DNA of 64,000 bases, from the NCBI GenBank assembly GCA_965140555.1, contig OZ223259.1:1302001-1366000 (forward strand), read 5' to 3'. Source of the DNA: UBA1351 sp965140555 (GTDB taxonomy: Bacteria > Bacillota > Clostridia > Lachnospirales > Vallitaleaceae). Shown in pieces: positions 32,040 through 41,477 of this stretch. The translations under genes and the position numbers were made by a program. Positions within the stretch are counted from its first letter, which is position 1. Each line of letters starts with the position of its first letter. Under the pieces are notes generated by a model. The model worked only from the letters and a program-made list of their open reading frames with translations, was not told the DNA's origin and did not search any database.

Positions 32040-32729
32040 TTAACCTAGCCCCTCGTAAATAATCGCCTCAATTTCTGCCACATTATTGTCTATAAAAAAA
32101 TGATTCCCTGGCAATGTGTAAACACTAACCTTGCTTCGCGTTAACTCGTGCCATTCATTTTTTTCTAACTCATCGATTTTTTCTTCGCTTCCCATCATTG
32201 CAGTAATCGGCATTGTTAACTTACCTTTTTTTGAGTAGTATTTATAGTTATAAACTAATCTAAAATCTTCTCTTAGGATTGGAAGAAAAATCTCTCTAAA
32301 CTCTAAATTGTCAAAAGTTTTATCTCTAGTACCGTTCAGTGCATATATTTCATCAATAAAATCTTCATCATTATATGTGTGGATTGGATTTCTTTGCGTC
32401 TCTAGATGAAAAGGTTTTACACCTGAGAAAAATACATGTCTAGGTAATTCAAAACCTCTCATTTGAAGTGCCAACGTCAACTCATATGCGACAATCGCGC
32501 CCATACTATGCCCCCAAAAAGCATAACTTCCTTTGAAATCATCTTTCATAGTATCTATTATTAAGTCAACTACTTCATCAATTGAATCAAGCCCTTCTTC
32601 TGCTATTAGAGCATTTCTTCTAGGCATATTTACAGGAATAATCTCAATTTTTCCTTTCATTTTCACTTTCCACTTTGAGTAAATTAGTGATGAGATTCCC
32701 CCCGCATAGGGAAAACAAAAAATTTTCAT
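32040..32729 (-). CDS. Type II thioesterase (SrfAD/GrsT-like)
   Basis: A 229-residue alpha/beta hydrolase starting MKIFCFPYAGGISSLIYSKW, the typical opening of external thioesterases of NRPS systems. The nucleophile elbow is GHSMG (YAFWGHSMGAIVAYEL, ~residues 72-87) and a late His is in GNHFFID. Such enzymes clear misprimed or stalled acyl groups from carrier domains. Start ATG with AGGAG nine bases upstream. It is the first cluster gene in the direction of transcription, and its stop abuts the phosphopantetheinyl transferase start, so the two are translationally coupled. Confidence 0.92.
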   Translation of the reverse strand: MKIFCFPYAGGISSLIYSKWKVKMKGKIEIIPVNMPRRNALIAEEGLDSIDEVVDLIIDTMKDDFKGSYAFWGHSMGAIVAYELTLALQMRGFELPRHVFFSGVKPFHLETQRNPIHTYNDEDFIDEIYALNGTRDKTFDNLEFREIFLPILREDFRLVYNYKYYSKKGKLTMPITAMMGSEEKIDELEKNEWHELTRSKVSVYTLPGNHFFIDNNVAEIEAIIYEGLG

Positions 32730-33421
32730 AGCTCTCTCCTTAATATAATTGAGAAAATTTCATATTTCTAGAACGTTGATATAAAAAGCAGCCTACACCG
32801 ATCCGATATATATTTTAACTAATATATCCACACCGAAAAGAAGTAAACCGCAAAATATGTATCGACAACATTCATTTAGTTACATTAGATGATTATATAG
32901 AAATTCGTCCATTAAATCATCTGGAAGCTATTCTAAGCTTCATTAACTTTACACTTTTATATCAGCATAGTGGGCTGAATTTCCAAATACCACACCAAGG
33001 ACATAATGGAAACACCCAAAGAATTCAAAAAATACAGACCTCTAAACTTGCTAGAGCAAGGCATCTAGATCGCCAGTCCAGTCTAATTCGAACTTGCCCT
33101 CTACCAAGTATTTAATTGTTCAATCTCAGAGTAAAGGAGATGAAACCGTAACTCAGAATATCAGGAAGTATTTTACAGAATTTACGACAATTATGCTAGG
33201 TATTATGAACTACTAATATACATATCAGAACTTTAACACATTAATATGTATATGTCAATACGAAAACCAAAATATTCAGCGGGGAAGAATGCTTCCTTCT
33301 GTCTCCTATTCATTCCCCCCTATTTGAATATAAATTTTGGAAATCCCGAACCAGCTTTTCTTATTGATTCTATTTTAGCTGCACTCATGCTACTGTTCGT
33401 TTGACTTCTTACTTTACCATA
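32730..33421. other. AT-rich intergenic region at the island edge
   Basis: About 690 bases without an intact gene. It should hold the promoter of the thioesterase-led operon, but I see no convincing -35/-10 pair. A decayed integrase fragment on the plus strand occupies roughly 32,891-33,115; nothing else is recognised. Confidence 0.5.
32891..33115 (+). pseudogene. Fragment of a DDE integrase-type transposase C-terminus
   Basis: A short plus-strand frame reads YQHSGLNFQIPHQGHNG and, further on, LARARHLDRQSS before a stop. This resembles the C-terminal end of rve-core (IS3/IS481-like) transposases, where a tyrosine-rich HSGL segment is followed by TPHxxHYG and a later AxxRHPERW block. The catalytic core is absent and there is no start, so it is a scrap of an insertion sequence. 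The resemblance is by eye and moderate. Confidence 0.4.
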
Positions 33422-33604
33422 CTAACTCTCTCTAGTGTGCTTTTTCCTGATGTAAATTATACCAGCACTAGCAACCATCACATTTTTGGGTTCAAAAATA
33501 GTTTTATCTCCATGACTCTCTTCATCGGTTGAAATAGCCAAAACCGGTGCAGCCGCAAATGCAACTATAAATACCATAACAAAAATCCCTATTATTTTTT
33601 TCAT
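33422..33604 (-). CDS. Small secreted peptide, function unknown
   Basis: 60 residues. It begins MKKIIGIFVMVFIVAFAAAPVL, a clear signal peptide with probable cleavage after AAPVLA, leaving a mature peptide of about 37 residues that ends basic (IRKKHTRES). The ATG has GGAGG nine bases upstream, so it is likely translated. It lies at the edge of the biosynthetic island, 50 bp after the next upstream gene on the same strand. It could be a signalling or cell-surface peptide; I recognise no family. Confidence 0.6.
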   Translation of the reverse strand: MKKIIGIFVMVFIVAFAAAPVLAISTDEESHGDKTIFEPKNVMVASAGIIYIRKKHTRES

Positions 33605-33654
33605 ATGTTACTAACCTCCTTAATAACTAACACCAACAGACTATGACGCCCTAA

Positions 33655-34053
33655 TCATATCATTTTAATTTCAACCCGTATATAATTTTTAATACCACTT
33701 CTCTTCAAGTCAATCTTAAATACATGCCCTTCATACTCCACATAACCATCATCTCTGATTAGCCCTTCTTCCTGGTAATAGTCAATAAACTCCGCATAGC
33801 TACATCTTGAGTAATACAAACTGCTTACATCTGAAGCTTGTTTATAATAAGAAGTACCTTTAGGTAACGGTAATCTAAAACCCTCCGTTTGATTTTTTGA
33901 AGCGTTATATACTAACGTTTCGTGGTAATCACTCGTATTAAACCTTGTATCAATTGGTACCGATACTCTTAGGAAAATAAAGTATGATATAGTGAAAATC
34001 GTTGAAATCACCACTACCAAAACTAACCCTACAATAATTTTTACTTTTTTCAT
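33655..34053 (-). CDS. Membrane-anchored protein, function unknown
   Basis: 132 residues with one N-terminal transmembrane segment (VKIIVGLVLVVVISTIFTI) and an extracytoplasmic domain of about 100 residues that contains repeated Tyr and Asp but no motif I recognise. The ATG is preceded by GGAGAGG. The gene is directly upstream of the small secreted peptide gene and probably co-transcribed with it. Confidence 0.65.
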   Translation of the reverse strand: MKKVKIIVGLVLVVVISTIFTISYFIFLRVSVPIDTRFNTSDYHETLVYNASKNQTEGFRLPLPKGTSYYKQASDVSSLYYSRCSYAEFIDYYQEEGLIRDDGYVEYEGHVFKIDLKRSGIKNYIRVEIKMI

Positions 34054-34311
34054 GTGAACCTCTCCTTCAGAATCCTATTATAGTAATACACTAGATCATA
34101 TATACATTCTTCATAGAAAACATATCTTGTAGATGTCGTCCAACCATCCTTATCCAATAAAATGCGCTGTATACCATTCGTTTATTTTTTATGCGTTTTG
34201 TAATTCCCTTCTTATTATAACCCATAAACAAAACCCTGCCCTATTTTGTCATAAACGTATGATTTAAGGTCATAAACGTTCACCCAATCAATATTTCCAC
34301 TCAAAAATCAG

Positions 34312-34360
34312 AATCCCCCTTTATCATTCCAGTAAAATACAGAATGATTAAAGGGGGATT
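34312..34360 (-). terminator. Terminator downstream of ileS
   Basis: A strong hairpin (AATCCCCCTTTATCATTC paired with GAATGATTAAAGGGGGATT, one bulge) starts seven bases beyond the ileS stop and is followed on the minus strand by a T-rich stretch. The rest of the 34,054-34,366 gap is AT-rich, with no gene seen. Confidence 0.7.
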
Positions 34361-34366
34361 CAACTC

Positions 34367-37300
34367 CTATACTTCTATTATCTCTTCCATCATGACATGA
34401 ATACTTTGACCATCGAGCTCAATTCTATCCCAGTCTCTCTGTTCTCCGTGTTCTTCATATCCATCTTGTCTAACTTCTCCATACTCTCTTTCTTGTCCTC
34501 CTTGTTCCACTTCTCCTTTCTTGATTCCTTTCCCTTCAACTGGAACCGCATCATATTCCGGCTCCTTTACGGTTACCGTCCACTCCTCTACCAACAATTC
34601 TTCTATCACGCTCTCTTCGTAATGCTTCAAGAGACTCTCTAGCGTTCTATCCGCTACGGTCAGTTCTAAACGAATGCGACTGTCGATGGCAAAATCCTTT
34701 TCTTTGCGCAAGAGCTGAAGTTGTCGGATAAGAAATCTGACTAGATATTCTTCATGAAGATCGGTGCTTATTCTAGTATCCAGAAGAAGCTTACCCTCAT
34801 GTATGGTTTCCATCACATAGCCTTCCATCGCATTGTCTTCTATATGAAAGACCTCTCTAGGCAAGTCCATATCGAATCCATCGAGTCTGACCGATGGCCT
34901 CTCCTCCAATGTCTTCACCAAAGCCTCCATCGTTTGGCTATCCATAGATTGTAACCTGTCTTTTAAGGCATTCACTTCTTTTTTCAAGACACTACCGGCT
35001 CGTCTGAAGTTCACCGACACCTGTCCGGATAGATATGTTTTCATATCCACCTCTTCTCCAACGCACTCTACAGTTTTGAGATTCAGCTCCGATAGGAGGG
35101 TATCTTCAAAGGTTTGGAGGCTACCCTCATAACGCCTAGTCAAAACAGGGTCCAGAACTATCTTACTTAACGGTTGCTTCACCATAAGACCTTCTTGATT
35201 CCTTAGCTTCTGACCGAGAGATATCAGTTCACGAACATCTTTGACTTGATCTTTGACAGTTTCCATCATCATCGCCTTATCCTTAGGCAAGAGGCTTATC
35301 AAAACATCCGAACTAGGAAAATCACTTAAATGAACGCTCTCCGGCGCCGATGCCTCATAGTGTCTGACTAACTGATGCCATAGTGCATCCATCATAAACG
35401 GTACAATAGGTGCCATCACCTGTACGATGGTTTTGATTGCCATGTATAGGGTGGCATAAGCTCCTTGCTGGTCGGCACCGGTCCCCTTCCAGAAGCGCTT
35501 TCTATTCGTTCTTATATACCAGTTATTCATATCATCTACCAACTGTTCGAAGGCTTTTTGCACCGGTCCATATGTATGATTGGCATAGTAGACATCTGCC
35601 TTATCCACAAATTCCGCCACTTGACCAAGCAACCAGACGTCCCCAGGCTGAAGGTTCTTAAGGCTTTCAGGATTGCTGAAGAATCCCGCAATATCCGGTT
35701 GGTCCACTGACGCATATAGGTCAAAGAAGGTATAGGTATTCCAGAAAGCCATTAATTTGCGTTTGGCATCATCCCCCAGTCCATATCCAAAACGCAGGTC
35801 ATTAATCGAGCTGGTTTGGGCATAAAGATAACGGATGGTATCGGCACCCAATTCCCTGATGGCATCATCAAGAAGGATATTCTTGTCTTTACCTGCACTT
35901 TTACTGAATTTTTCTCCATCTTCCCGGACCACACTTCCGTAAGCAACGACCTTCTTGTAAGGAGCAACACCTTCTAATGTCACACTCATAAAAAGCATGG
36001 AATAGAACCAAAGACGAACCTGTTCAATCATTTCAATCACGACATCATTGGGAAAATTCTCTCGCCAGTAGTCTCGGTCTGTAAAGTAACCTTTGGTAAC
36101 AAATGGGGTAATACCTGCATCTAACCAACAATCTCCAACTTCAGGAATACGTTCCACCAAAGCCCCGCAATCGCAACGTACCTTGATTGCATCAATCCAT
36201 GGGCGATGGAGCTTGGTCAGATTATCCACGGCTTCCTTACTGCTTCTATCTGCCAGCTCGTCCAAGCTCCCGATTACATGGGTTTTTCCGCAATCCGGAC
36301 ATACATAGAAGGGAAGGGGTAGTCCATAGAAGCGCTTTCTTGATATATTCCAATCGGACATGTTATTCAGCCAATCAATCATACGCTTTTTCACATGTTT
36401 CGGCTGCCACTCTACTGTTTCCACTGCCTCCAGAAGTTGAGGGCGTATGTCATCTGTTCGAATATACCACTCATCCACTAACTTGAATACGATAGGGGTC
36501 TTGCACCGCCAACATGTGGGATATTTATGGTTATAAGGCAGTATTTGGAACAATCGCTTGTCTTCGTCCAATCGCTCAAAAATATCCGCCATCACCTGAG
36601 TCGTTGTCTGTCCTGAGAATTTCCCATAGCCCTCCTCGATAACCCCCGCTTCATTGATGGGGCATATGGCCGGAAGAGCATAGGTCTTCCCTAATTCAAA
36701 ATCTTCTTCTCCACATCCCGGAGCTATATGCACCAATCCCGTTCCTTCATCTGCCACGATGTCGGTCCATGCAATGACCCTATGAGTAAATTTCTGGACT
36801 TCTAACTCTCCAAAAAGAGGAACATAGGTTTTATCCAGCAAGTCTTTTCCCTTAACCGTTTTTAAGATTGGACCATGCTTCCCTTTGAGCACCCGTTTCA
36901 TGGCTTGGCTACAAAGTATAACCGGTCGCTCATTCTCCTCCACCTGAACATAGACATAGTCTAATTCAGGATGCACCGCCACTGCACTATTTGCCGTCAA
37001 CGTCCAGGGAGTTGTGGTCCATACCAGAAGATCTGCCTCTTGGTCTTCCAATGGCATTCGAAAAAACACAGACTCATGGGTCATCTCTTTATAGTTTCCG
37101 GACATTTCATGTTCTGACAGTGACGTTCCACAGCGAGGGCACCAGGACATGACTCGATTTTTCTTCACAATCCAGCCTTTTTCATGACATTTTTTCAAAA
37201 AATGCCATATACCCAAGATATTGTCATCGGTATTGGTATAATAAGAATGCTCCCAATCCATCCATTGTCCAAGATGTTTACTCTGTTCGGTGATGACTTT

Positions 37301-37681
37301 TCCATACTTATCCACACGTGCCAAGCAAGCTTTTGTAAATGTCCCCATACCATGGTCAACAATGTCCTTCTTATCCACAAAGCCTAGCTCTTTTTCCACT
37401 TCTACCTCAACCCACAGACCTTGGGCATCAAAGCCGTTTTGAAATTGGCAAGACCGACCTTTCATACTATTGTACCTAATCGTAATATCTTTCAGGGTCC
37501 GGCCAAATGCGTGATGGATTCCCATGGGGTTATTGGCTGTAATCGGCCCGTCCAAAAAGCGAAAACGCTCACCGTGTTCATTCTTCTTCACCAATTTCTC
37601 AAAGTAGTGTCCTTCCTCCCATGCCTTTCTTACTGCTTCTTCTGTCTGCTCAAAATCGTATCCTTTTTGATTTTTTAACAT
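34367..37681 (-). CDS. ileS: Isoleucyl-tRNA synthetase with atypical HIGH motif
   Basis: A class I aminoacyl-tRNA synthetase of 1,104 residues. The first signature reads PMGIHHAFGR (GIHH in the position of HIGH); the second is KFSKSAGK (KMSKS) near residue 600. Two CxxC pairs (CPRC, CWRC) suit zinc binding, and the anticodon-binding region follows. Isoleucine is supported by the T-box upstream, whose specifier reads ATC. I chose ATG 37681 because AAAGGA lies six bases before it; an earlier in-frame ATG at 37705 lacks a site. The last ~70 residues include an unusual Glu/Gly/Arg/Gln-rich stretch (EVEQGGQEREYGEVRQDGYE) before the end. It attaches Ile to tRNA-Ile in the cytoplasm. Confidence 0.92.
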   Translation of the reverse strand: MLKNQKGYDFEQTEEAVRKAWEEGHYFEKLVKKNEHGERFRFLDGPITANNPMGIHHAFGRTLKDITIRYNSMKGRSCQFQNGFDAQGLWVEVEVEKELGFVDKKDIVDHGMGTFTKACLARVDKYGKVITEQSKHLGQWMDWEHSYYTNTDDNILGIWHFLKKCHEKGWIVKKNRVMSWCPRCGTSLSEHEMSGNYKEMTHESVFFRMPLEDQEADLLVWTTTPWTLTANSAVAVHPELDYVYVQVEENERPVILCSQAMKRVLKGKHGPILKTVKGKDLLDKTYVPLFGELEVQKFTHRVIAWTDIVADEGTGLVHIAPGCGEEDFELGKTYALPAICPINEAGVIEEGYGKFSGQTTTQVMADIFERLDEDKRLFQILPYNHKYPTCWRCKTPIVFKLVDEWYIRTDDIRPQLLEAVETVEWQPKHVKKRMIDWLNNMSDWNISRKRFYGLPLPFYVCPDCGKTHVIGSLDELADRSSKEAVDNLTKLHRPWIDAIKVRCDCGALVERIPEVGDCWLDAGITPFVTKGYFTDRDYWRENFPNDVVIEMIEQVRLWFYSMLFMSVTLEGVAPYKKVVAYGSVVREDGEKFSKSAGKDKNILLDDAIRELGADTIRYLYAQTSSINDLRFGYGLGDDAKRKLMAFWNTYTFFDLYASVDQPDIAGFFSNPESLKNLQPGDVWLLGQVAEFVDKADVYYANHTYGPVQKAFEQLVDDMNNWYIRTNRKRFWKGTGADQQGAYATLYMAIKTIVQVMAPIVPFMMDALWHQLVRHYEASAPESVHLSDFPSSDVLISLLPKDKAMMMETVKDQVKDVRELISLGQKLRNQEGLMVKQPLSKIVLDPVLTRRYEGSLQTFEDTLLSELNLKTVECVGEEVDMKTYLSGQVSVNFRRAGSVLKKEVNALKDRLQSMDSQTMEALVKTLEERPSVRLDGFDMDLPREVFHIEDNAMEGYVMETIHEGKLLLDTRISTDLHEEYLVRFLIRQLQLLRKEKDFAIDSRIRLELTVADRTLESLLKHYEESVIEELLVEEWTVTVKEPEYDAVPVEGKGIKKGEVEQGGQEREYGEVRQDGYEEHGEQRDWDRIELDGQSIHVMMEEIIEV

Positions 37682-37735
37682 GACGATTCCTTTCTGATGT
37701 GTCATCTCAATGACGCAAGACGTGGATAAAAGAGA

Positions 37736-37976
37736 ATAAAAAAAGAAGTTCTCCCATAACAGGATGAACTTCGTTCATAACCACCTCTTACAATGTTCCA
37801 ACAAACACGTCTCCTATAACGGGGAGCAACCGGATTGACTTATTAGTAACCGAGTTACGTTCAGCCATCAGTTCAGGAGTGATATTCAGATATATTCTTT
37901 ACCGGTTCACACCAACCACCGGCTCTCTGTCAAAAAATATAACCTAAAGTCTCCGTCAAAACTTTTATACTCTCTC
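37736..37976 (-). promoter_or_regulatory. T-box riboswitch, isoleucine specifier
   Basis: The leader between promoter and ileS shows T-box parts on the minus strand: an AG-rich stem I motif (GAGAGCCGGTGGTTGGTGTGA), a specifier loop with GAATATCACTCC (ATC, Ile), stem III (CTCCCCGTTATAGGAG), the T-box element (AAGAGGTGGTTATGAACG), and an intrinsic terminator with arms GAAGTTC/GAACTTC and seven T. Uncharged tRNA-Ile should favour the antiterminator and turn ileS on. Confidence 0.88.
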
Positions 37977-38005
37977 AGCATAACAAGAGATGTCCTATTC
38001 GTCAA
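37977..38005 (-). promoter_or_regulatory. ileS promoter
   Basis: TTGACG (-35, complement of 38000-38005) and TATGCT (-10, complement of 37977-37982) are separated by 17 bases, directly before the T-box leader. It is a sigma-A type promoter. Confidence 0.7.
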
Positions 38006-38126
38006 GGCAATCTTTAATTGACTTAAGTCAATGCACCGAATTCCATGACGGGTTATACTAACCTCAAGTTAAGTAACACCAAAACTTATCCACACCAACT
38101 CGATTAATAAAAATGGAGGTAATCCT

Positions 38127-38774
38127 ATGACTATAAACACATTATCCAAACGCAACATTAGCCTACTTGCTGGTATCACTCTTCTTATCATGACTGTTTT
38201 TTCAATTTTTTCATTCGGGATTGTTCTCGGTTCCATCTATGTTGAAGGTGCACCGGCAGAAACACTTATAAATATCCAAAACCAATTCCCGCTGTATATG
38301 GCAGGTAACATCAGCTGGATTCTGATTCTTGTCCTGGATGTCATTGTTGCCGGATGTTTTTATCTTTACCTGCGTGACAGTAACAAGCCTCTTGCTGCTA
38401 CCTCCGGTCTTCTTCGACTCATTTATACCCTTGTCTTTGGTATAGGTATCGCCCATCTTTTTGTCAATGATATCGCCACCTATATGCATTATTGGTCTAT
38501 AGGTCTTGTTATCATCGGTCTTCATCTCATTGTCACAGGCATTGCAACCTTTTATGATGCTGACATTCCAAAAATCATCGGAATTCTACTTATTATTGCC
38601 GGAAGTGCTTATAGCCTTATCCATGGTATCTATAATTTTGCCCCTATGTATGAAGATCTTGGTCACCGCATCGAGACAATCATGGCTGTACCTATGACTC
38701 TCGGTGAATTGTCCTTCGGTATCTGGCTACTTGTTAAAGGTGGCCGTCAATCGCTTCGCTTATCCCCACAATAA
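38127..38774 (+). CDS. DUF4386 family membrane protein
   Basis: 215 residues with six or more hydrophobic helices across its length (for example SLLAGITLLIMTVFSIFSF and IIGILLIIAGSAYSLI). It resembles the DUF4386 family, whose biochemical role is unknown to me. Start ATG with GGAGG seven bases upstream. It is one of the very few plus-strand genes in the window and converges with a Crp/Fnr regulator gene 33 bp downstream. Confidence 0.8.
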   Translation: MTINTLSKRNISLLAGITLLIMTVFSIFSFGIVLGSIYVEGAPAETLINIQNQFPLYMAGNISWILILVLDVIVAGCFYLYLRDSNKPLAATSGLLRLIYTLVFGIGIAHLFVNDIATYMHYWSIGLVIIGLHLIVTGIATFYDADIPKIIGILLIIAGSAYSLIHGIYNFAPMYEDLGHRIETIMAVPMTLGELSFGIWLLVKGGRQSLRLSPQ

Positions 38775-38807
38775 GGGCCTATGCTTATTGAAACCATTGT
38801 TGACCTT

Positions 38808-39395
38808 CTATCGACTCCCTATTGCAATAAGTCGCTTCTTAATTCGACTTAAGGATTCCGGCGTCATTCCAAGATAGCTGGCCAAGTGATATTGTGGCAC
38901 ACGTGTCAATAGGTCCGGTCGCATATCCATGATATAGCGCACTTTTTGTTCCGGTCCCATGGGTAGAAGATTGGCGTATTCTTCCTGAAGTTGATCCGTT
39001 TCTTCTAGTATCATACCTCGTGTCATGGATTCAAAAATCGGATTCGCCTCCAAATCAGTCTCTTGACTTGTCAAATCGCCCACAACAGCTACACAGTCTT
39101 CAAGACATGTCACACTGTAGGGCGATTTCATCGTCGTATTCGGTCGATAGAAGATATTCACTGTCTGTTCTTCTTGATAGAATCCCACTGTTACTTCATT
39201 CCCATTAGCATCCAGAGCATATTTACGCAAGATACCTTGTAGAATAAAAAAGCACTCCGTTACAGGCTCCCCTTGCTGTATCAAGGTGGAGCCTTTTGGA
39301 TATTGACTTATCTGTATATCCTTTGTCAACGTTTCACATTCTTCATCCGTAAGGTCTGCAAACCGTTGCATATATCGGTATAAAATTTCTTTCAT
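38808..39395 (-). CDS. Crp/Fnr family transcriptional regulator
   Basis: 195 residues. An N-terminal cyclic-nucleotide-binding fold (ILYRYMQRFADLT, GSTLIQQGEPVTECFFILQG) is followed by a C-terminal segment (YHLASYLGMTPESLSRIKKR) that looks like the recognition part of a helix-turn-helix. The typical Crp arginine/glutamate phosphate-binding cassette is not evident, so the ligand is unknown; the protein resembles small Crp-type regulators found beside membrane-protein genes. It is convergent with the DUF4386 gene. Confidence 0.85.
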   Translation of the reverse strand: MKEILYRYMQRFADLTDEECETLTKDIQISQYPKGSTLIQQGEPVTECFFILQGILRKYALDANGNEVTVGFYQEEQTVNIFYRPNTTMKSPYSVTCLEDCVAVVGDLTSQETDLEANPIFESMTRGMILEETDQLQEEYANLLPMGPEQKVRYIMDMRPDLLTRVPQYHLASYLGMTPESLSRIKKRLIAIGSR

Positions 39396-39537
39396 GATAT
39401 ATCCACTCTTTTCAATAAAAGATCTACTTTCATTTATTATACCTTATATTCTACTCTCTGACGATTCAGGTGTCAAAACTATATCATCAAGTTATTTTCT
39501 TCCCTGTTGGAAAGTAATTCTAACATAATGAATGACT

Positions 39538-39990
39538 TCATGTATTTTGTGTTTTTAGATATTCACTTTTGAAAACAATAGGCATTACAATAAAGCCGAT
39601 ATACAAAGCAAAAAAGATAAATGGTTCAATTACATTTACAGACAAAATAATTGAACTTTTCTCTGCATTATAATTGGATAGTCTTTGGTAATAAATATCT
39701 AAATAACTAGAAATTGCCATAATTAAGGTAATTAGAAACATACAAACACTACTTTTTTTATAATAACGAATTATATTATCGCACTGTACTTTAGAGAATT
39801 GAGTTCCTTTCTTTCTATCTAGTAATATTTTAATACCATTAAAACACTCAGTTATAGATTCTGTACTAATAGTGAATATAATAAACCCCAATATGGATAT
39901 TGCACCACTTTTCAGATCAATAATATATCCATAAAACAAGTAAAAAAAACATATATATATTACTGATAACAAACCCTTTAATACTTTCAA
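39538..39990 (-). CDS. Small integral membrane protein, function unknown
   Basis: About 150 residues with four hydrophobic segments (LLSVIYICFFYLFYGYIID, SILGFIIFTIST, VCMFLITLIMAISSYL, FIFFALYIGFIVMPIVF). I chose TTG at 39990 because AGGAGG lies seven bases upstream; the longer frame back to 40032 has no site. No family recognised. AT content is higher than in the neighbouring housekeeping genes. Confidence 0.65.
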   Translation of the reverse strand: MKVLKGLLSVIYICFFYLFYGYIIDLKSGAISILGFIIFTISTESITECFNGIKILLDRKKGTQFSKVQCDNIIRYYKKSSVCMFLITLIMAISSYLDIYYQRLSNYNAEKSSIILSVNVIEPFIFFALYIGFIVMPIVFKSEYLKTQNT

Positions 39991-40319
39991 TTTTACACCT
40001 CCTAAATCCTTTCTCAACTTGCCTGTTAACAATCAGAGAACAAAGCCCTAATATATGTAGTGTCTTACTTTCTATATCATACTTAGATAGTCCCTTAAAT
40101 TGCACAAAAAATTTCCTCCCGAAAGCATTTCATTTATCCTGAATTCTGAGACTATGGCCGAATCGTCATTCATTTAATATCGTGGCGAGTTATGCGATTA
40201 ATCTCCTAACATAAATAAAGAGTTTGCATGTTTCTATCGTTATGTGTGTCGATAATCCAGGATTTATATGTTGCTTTCGGTTAGAAATTTAATTTATTAT
40301 GGATATAGTTGTTTTTTAT
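39991..40319. other. Intergenic region, nothing recognised
   Basis: About 330 AT-rich bases. A 62-codon minus-strand frame (39,917-40,105) overlaps the next gene in another frame and has no ribosome site, so I do not call it. No hairpin or repeat stood out. Confidence 0.4.
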
Positions 40320-41243
40320 TTAAAATGCAACATGGCTACTATATACAGTCCAATACTTAACTCTAGAAGAAATGGATACCTTGATTGATAGGCTTTTTAG
40401 TCCAAAGCTAACACCCGTTATACTTGTTTCATCCCATGAATGGCTATAGAACGCAACTAACTTCCCATTATAATCAGTAAAATTTTCATCATATCCAATT
40501 TGATACCTTATTTTATGTCCAAAATAATTTTCTTCTGATACTTTTCCAAAGATACTTTTTTTGAAATGGTATGAGTCTTGAAATGAATAGTATACACCAT
40601 TTTCAACATCATAATTTTCTAATGTGCTGTATTTCTCAACTCGTGCCAAATCAAAATCTGTATCATCGCCATTGGTAACATAGATTCCACTACTTGGTAA
40701 TACATTTAAATCAGATGGCTCGTTAAATGTATCATATAGTGTTATTCCCGCAACATCTGCTCCTCCTATATCTACATCATATGTTCCACTTAGACGACAA
40801 AGTGGATCAATATTTTCTTTATAATTCTCATTTTGCCATCTAACTGTACCTGTAATCCACCATTCTTCATATACCTCAATATATGCTAAATAAATCCTAT
40901 CAAATCTCACATTAGATGCACCAGAAGATTGTATAGCTTCATTTTCTTTGGATTCTTTTGGATTGTAAATAAAAATGCCCATATTATTCAAATCCTCTTC
41001 TGAATATTGGGAATGCCCATCACTGTAATCCCTTAATACTTCCAACAATTCCCCTTTGCTTTTTCCTTTAACACTTTGAATTCTATTCTTAGAATTTAAA
41101 GATTTCATATATGCATCAGCATATTCTACTAAATCTTTCTTACTTTGAATTGACTCGTCGATATTAACTTTTGCACTTACAAAACTGAAATTAAACATTA
41201 GTACATAGACTAACATTAATGATATTATTGTCCTTTTTTTCAT
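40320..41243 (-). CDS. Secreted protein, function unknown
   Basis: 307 residues with a signal peptide (MKKRTIISLMLVYVLMFNFS, probable cleavage after VSA). The mature part is rich in Tyr, Asp and Ser. It contains a short helical, Lys-rich N-terminal segment and then a probable beta-rich domain with repeated Y-x-Y patterns. No catalytic motif seen and no family recognised. The start ATG has a weak GAGAAG site. Confidence 0.7.
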   Translation of the reverse strand: MKKRTIISLMLVYVLMFNFSFVSAKVNIDESIQSKKDLVEYADAYMKSLNSKNRIQSVKGKSKGELLEVLRDYSDGHSQYSEEDLNNMGIFIYNPKESKENEAIQSSGASNVRFDRIYLAYIEVYEEWWITGTVRWQNENYKENIDPLCRLSGTYDVDIGGADVAGITLYDTFNEPSDLNVLPSSGIYVTNGDDTDFDLARVEKYSTLENYDVENGVYYSFQDSYHFKKSIFGKVSEENYFGHKIRYQIGYDENFTDYNGKLVAFYSHSWDETSITGVSFGLKSLSIKVSISSRVKYWTVYSSHVAF

Positions 41244-41406
41244 AATATTCTTCTCAATTATTTATACATGTAGAGCTATTTACTAGTCCTCTCCTCTCAA
41301 TAATTATTTGCTCCCGGAAACAATACCATATGTATTTTTTTTTGTCAAATATGTTTTTTAATATATCTATTCACAAAAAAGTAATCCGTTTCTCCTTATG
41401 TAAAGT

Positions 41407-41434
41407 GAGAATCCAGGTTTATAGCCTGATTCTC
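41407..41434 (-). terminator. Hairpin downstream of thrS
   Basis: Inverted repeat GAGAATC-AGG / CCT-GATTCTC, 43 bases after the thrS stop. It probably ends the thrS transcript, although the T-run after it is poor. Confidence 0.5.
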
Positions 41435-41477
41435 GAACTTGAATATGAGATATCGAAAACCCAGTTTTAAAGATAGA

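Noticed and set aside
34397..37678. Several short frames on both strands inside ileS
   Set aside because: They fall within the firmly identified synthetase and lack starts with ribosome sites.
39917..40105. 62-codon minus-strand frame overlapping the small membrane protein
   Set aside because: No ribosome site, no domain, and it overlaps a frame that has AGGAGG and a membrane-protein pattern.
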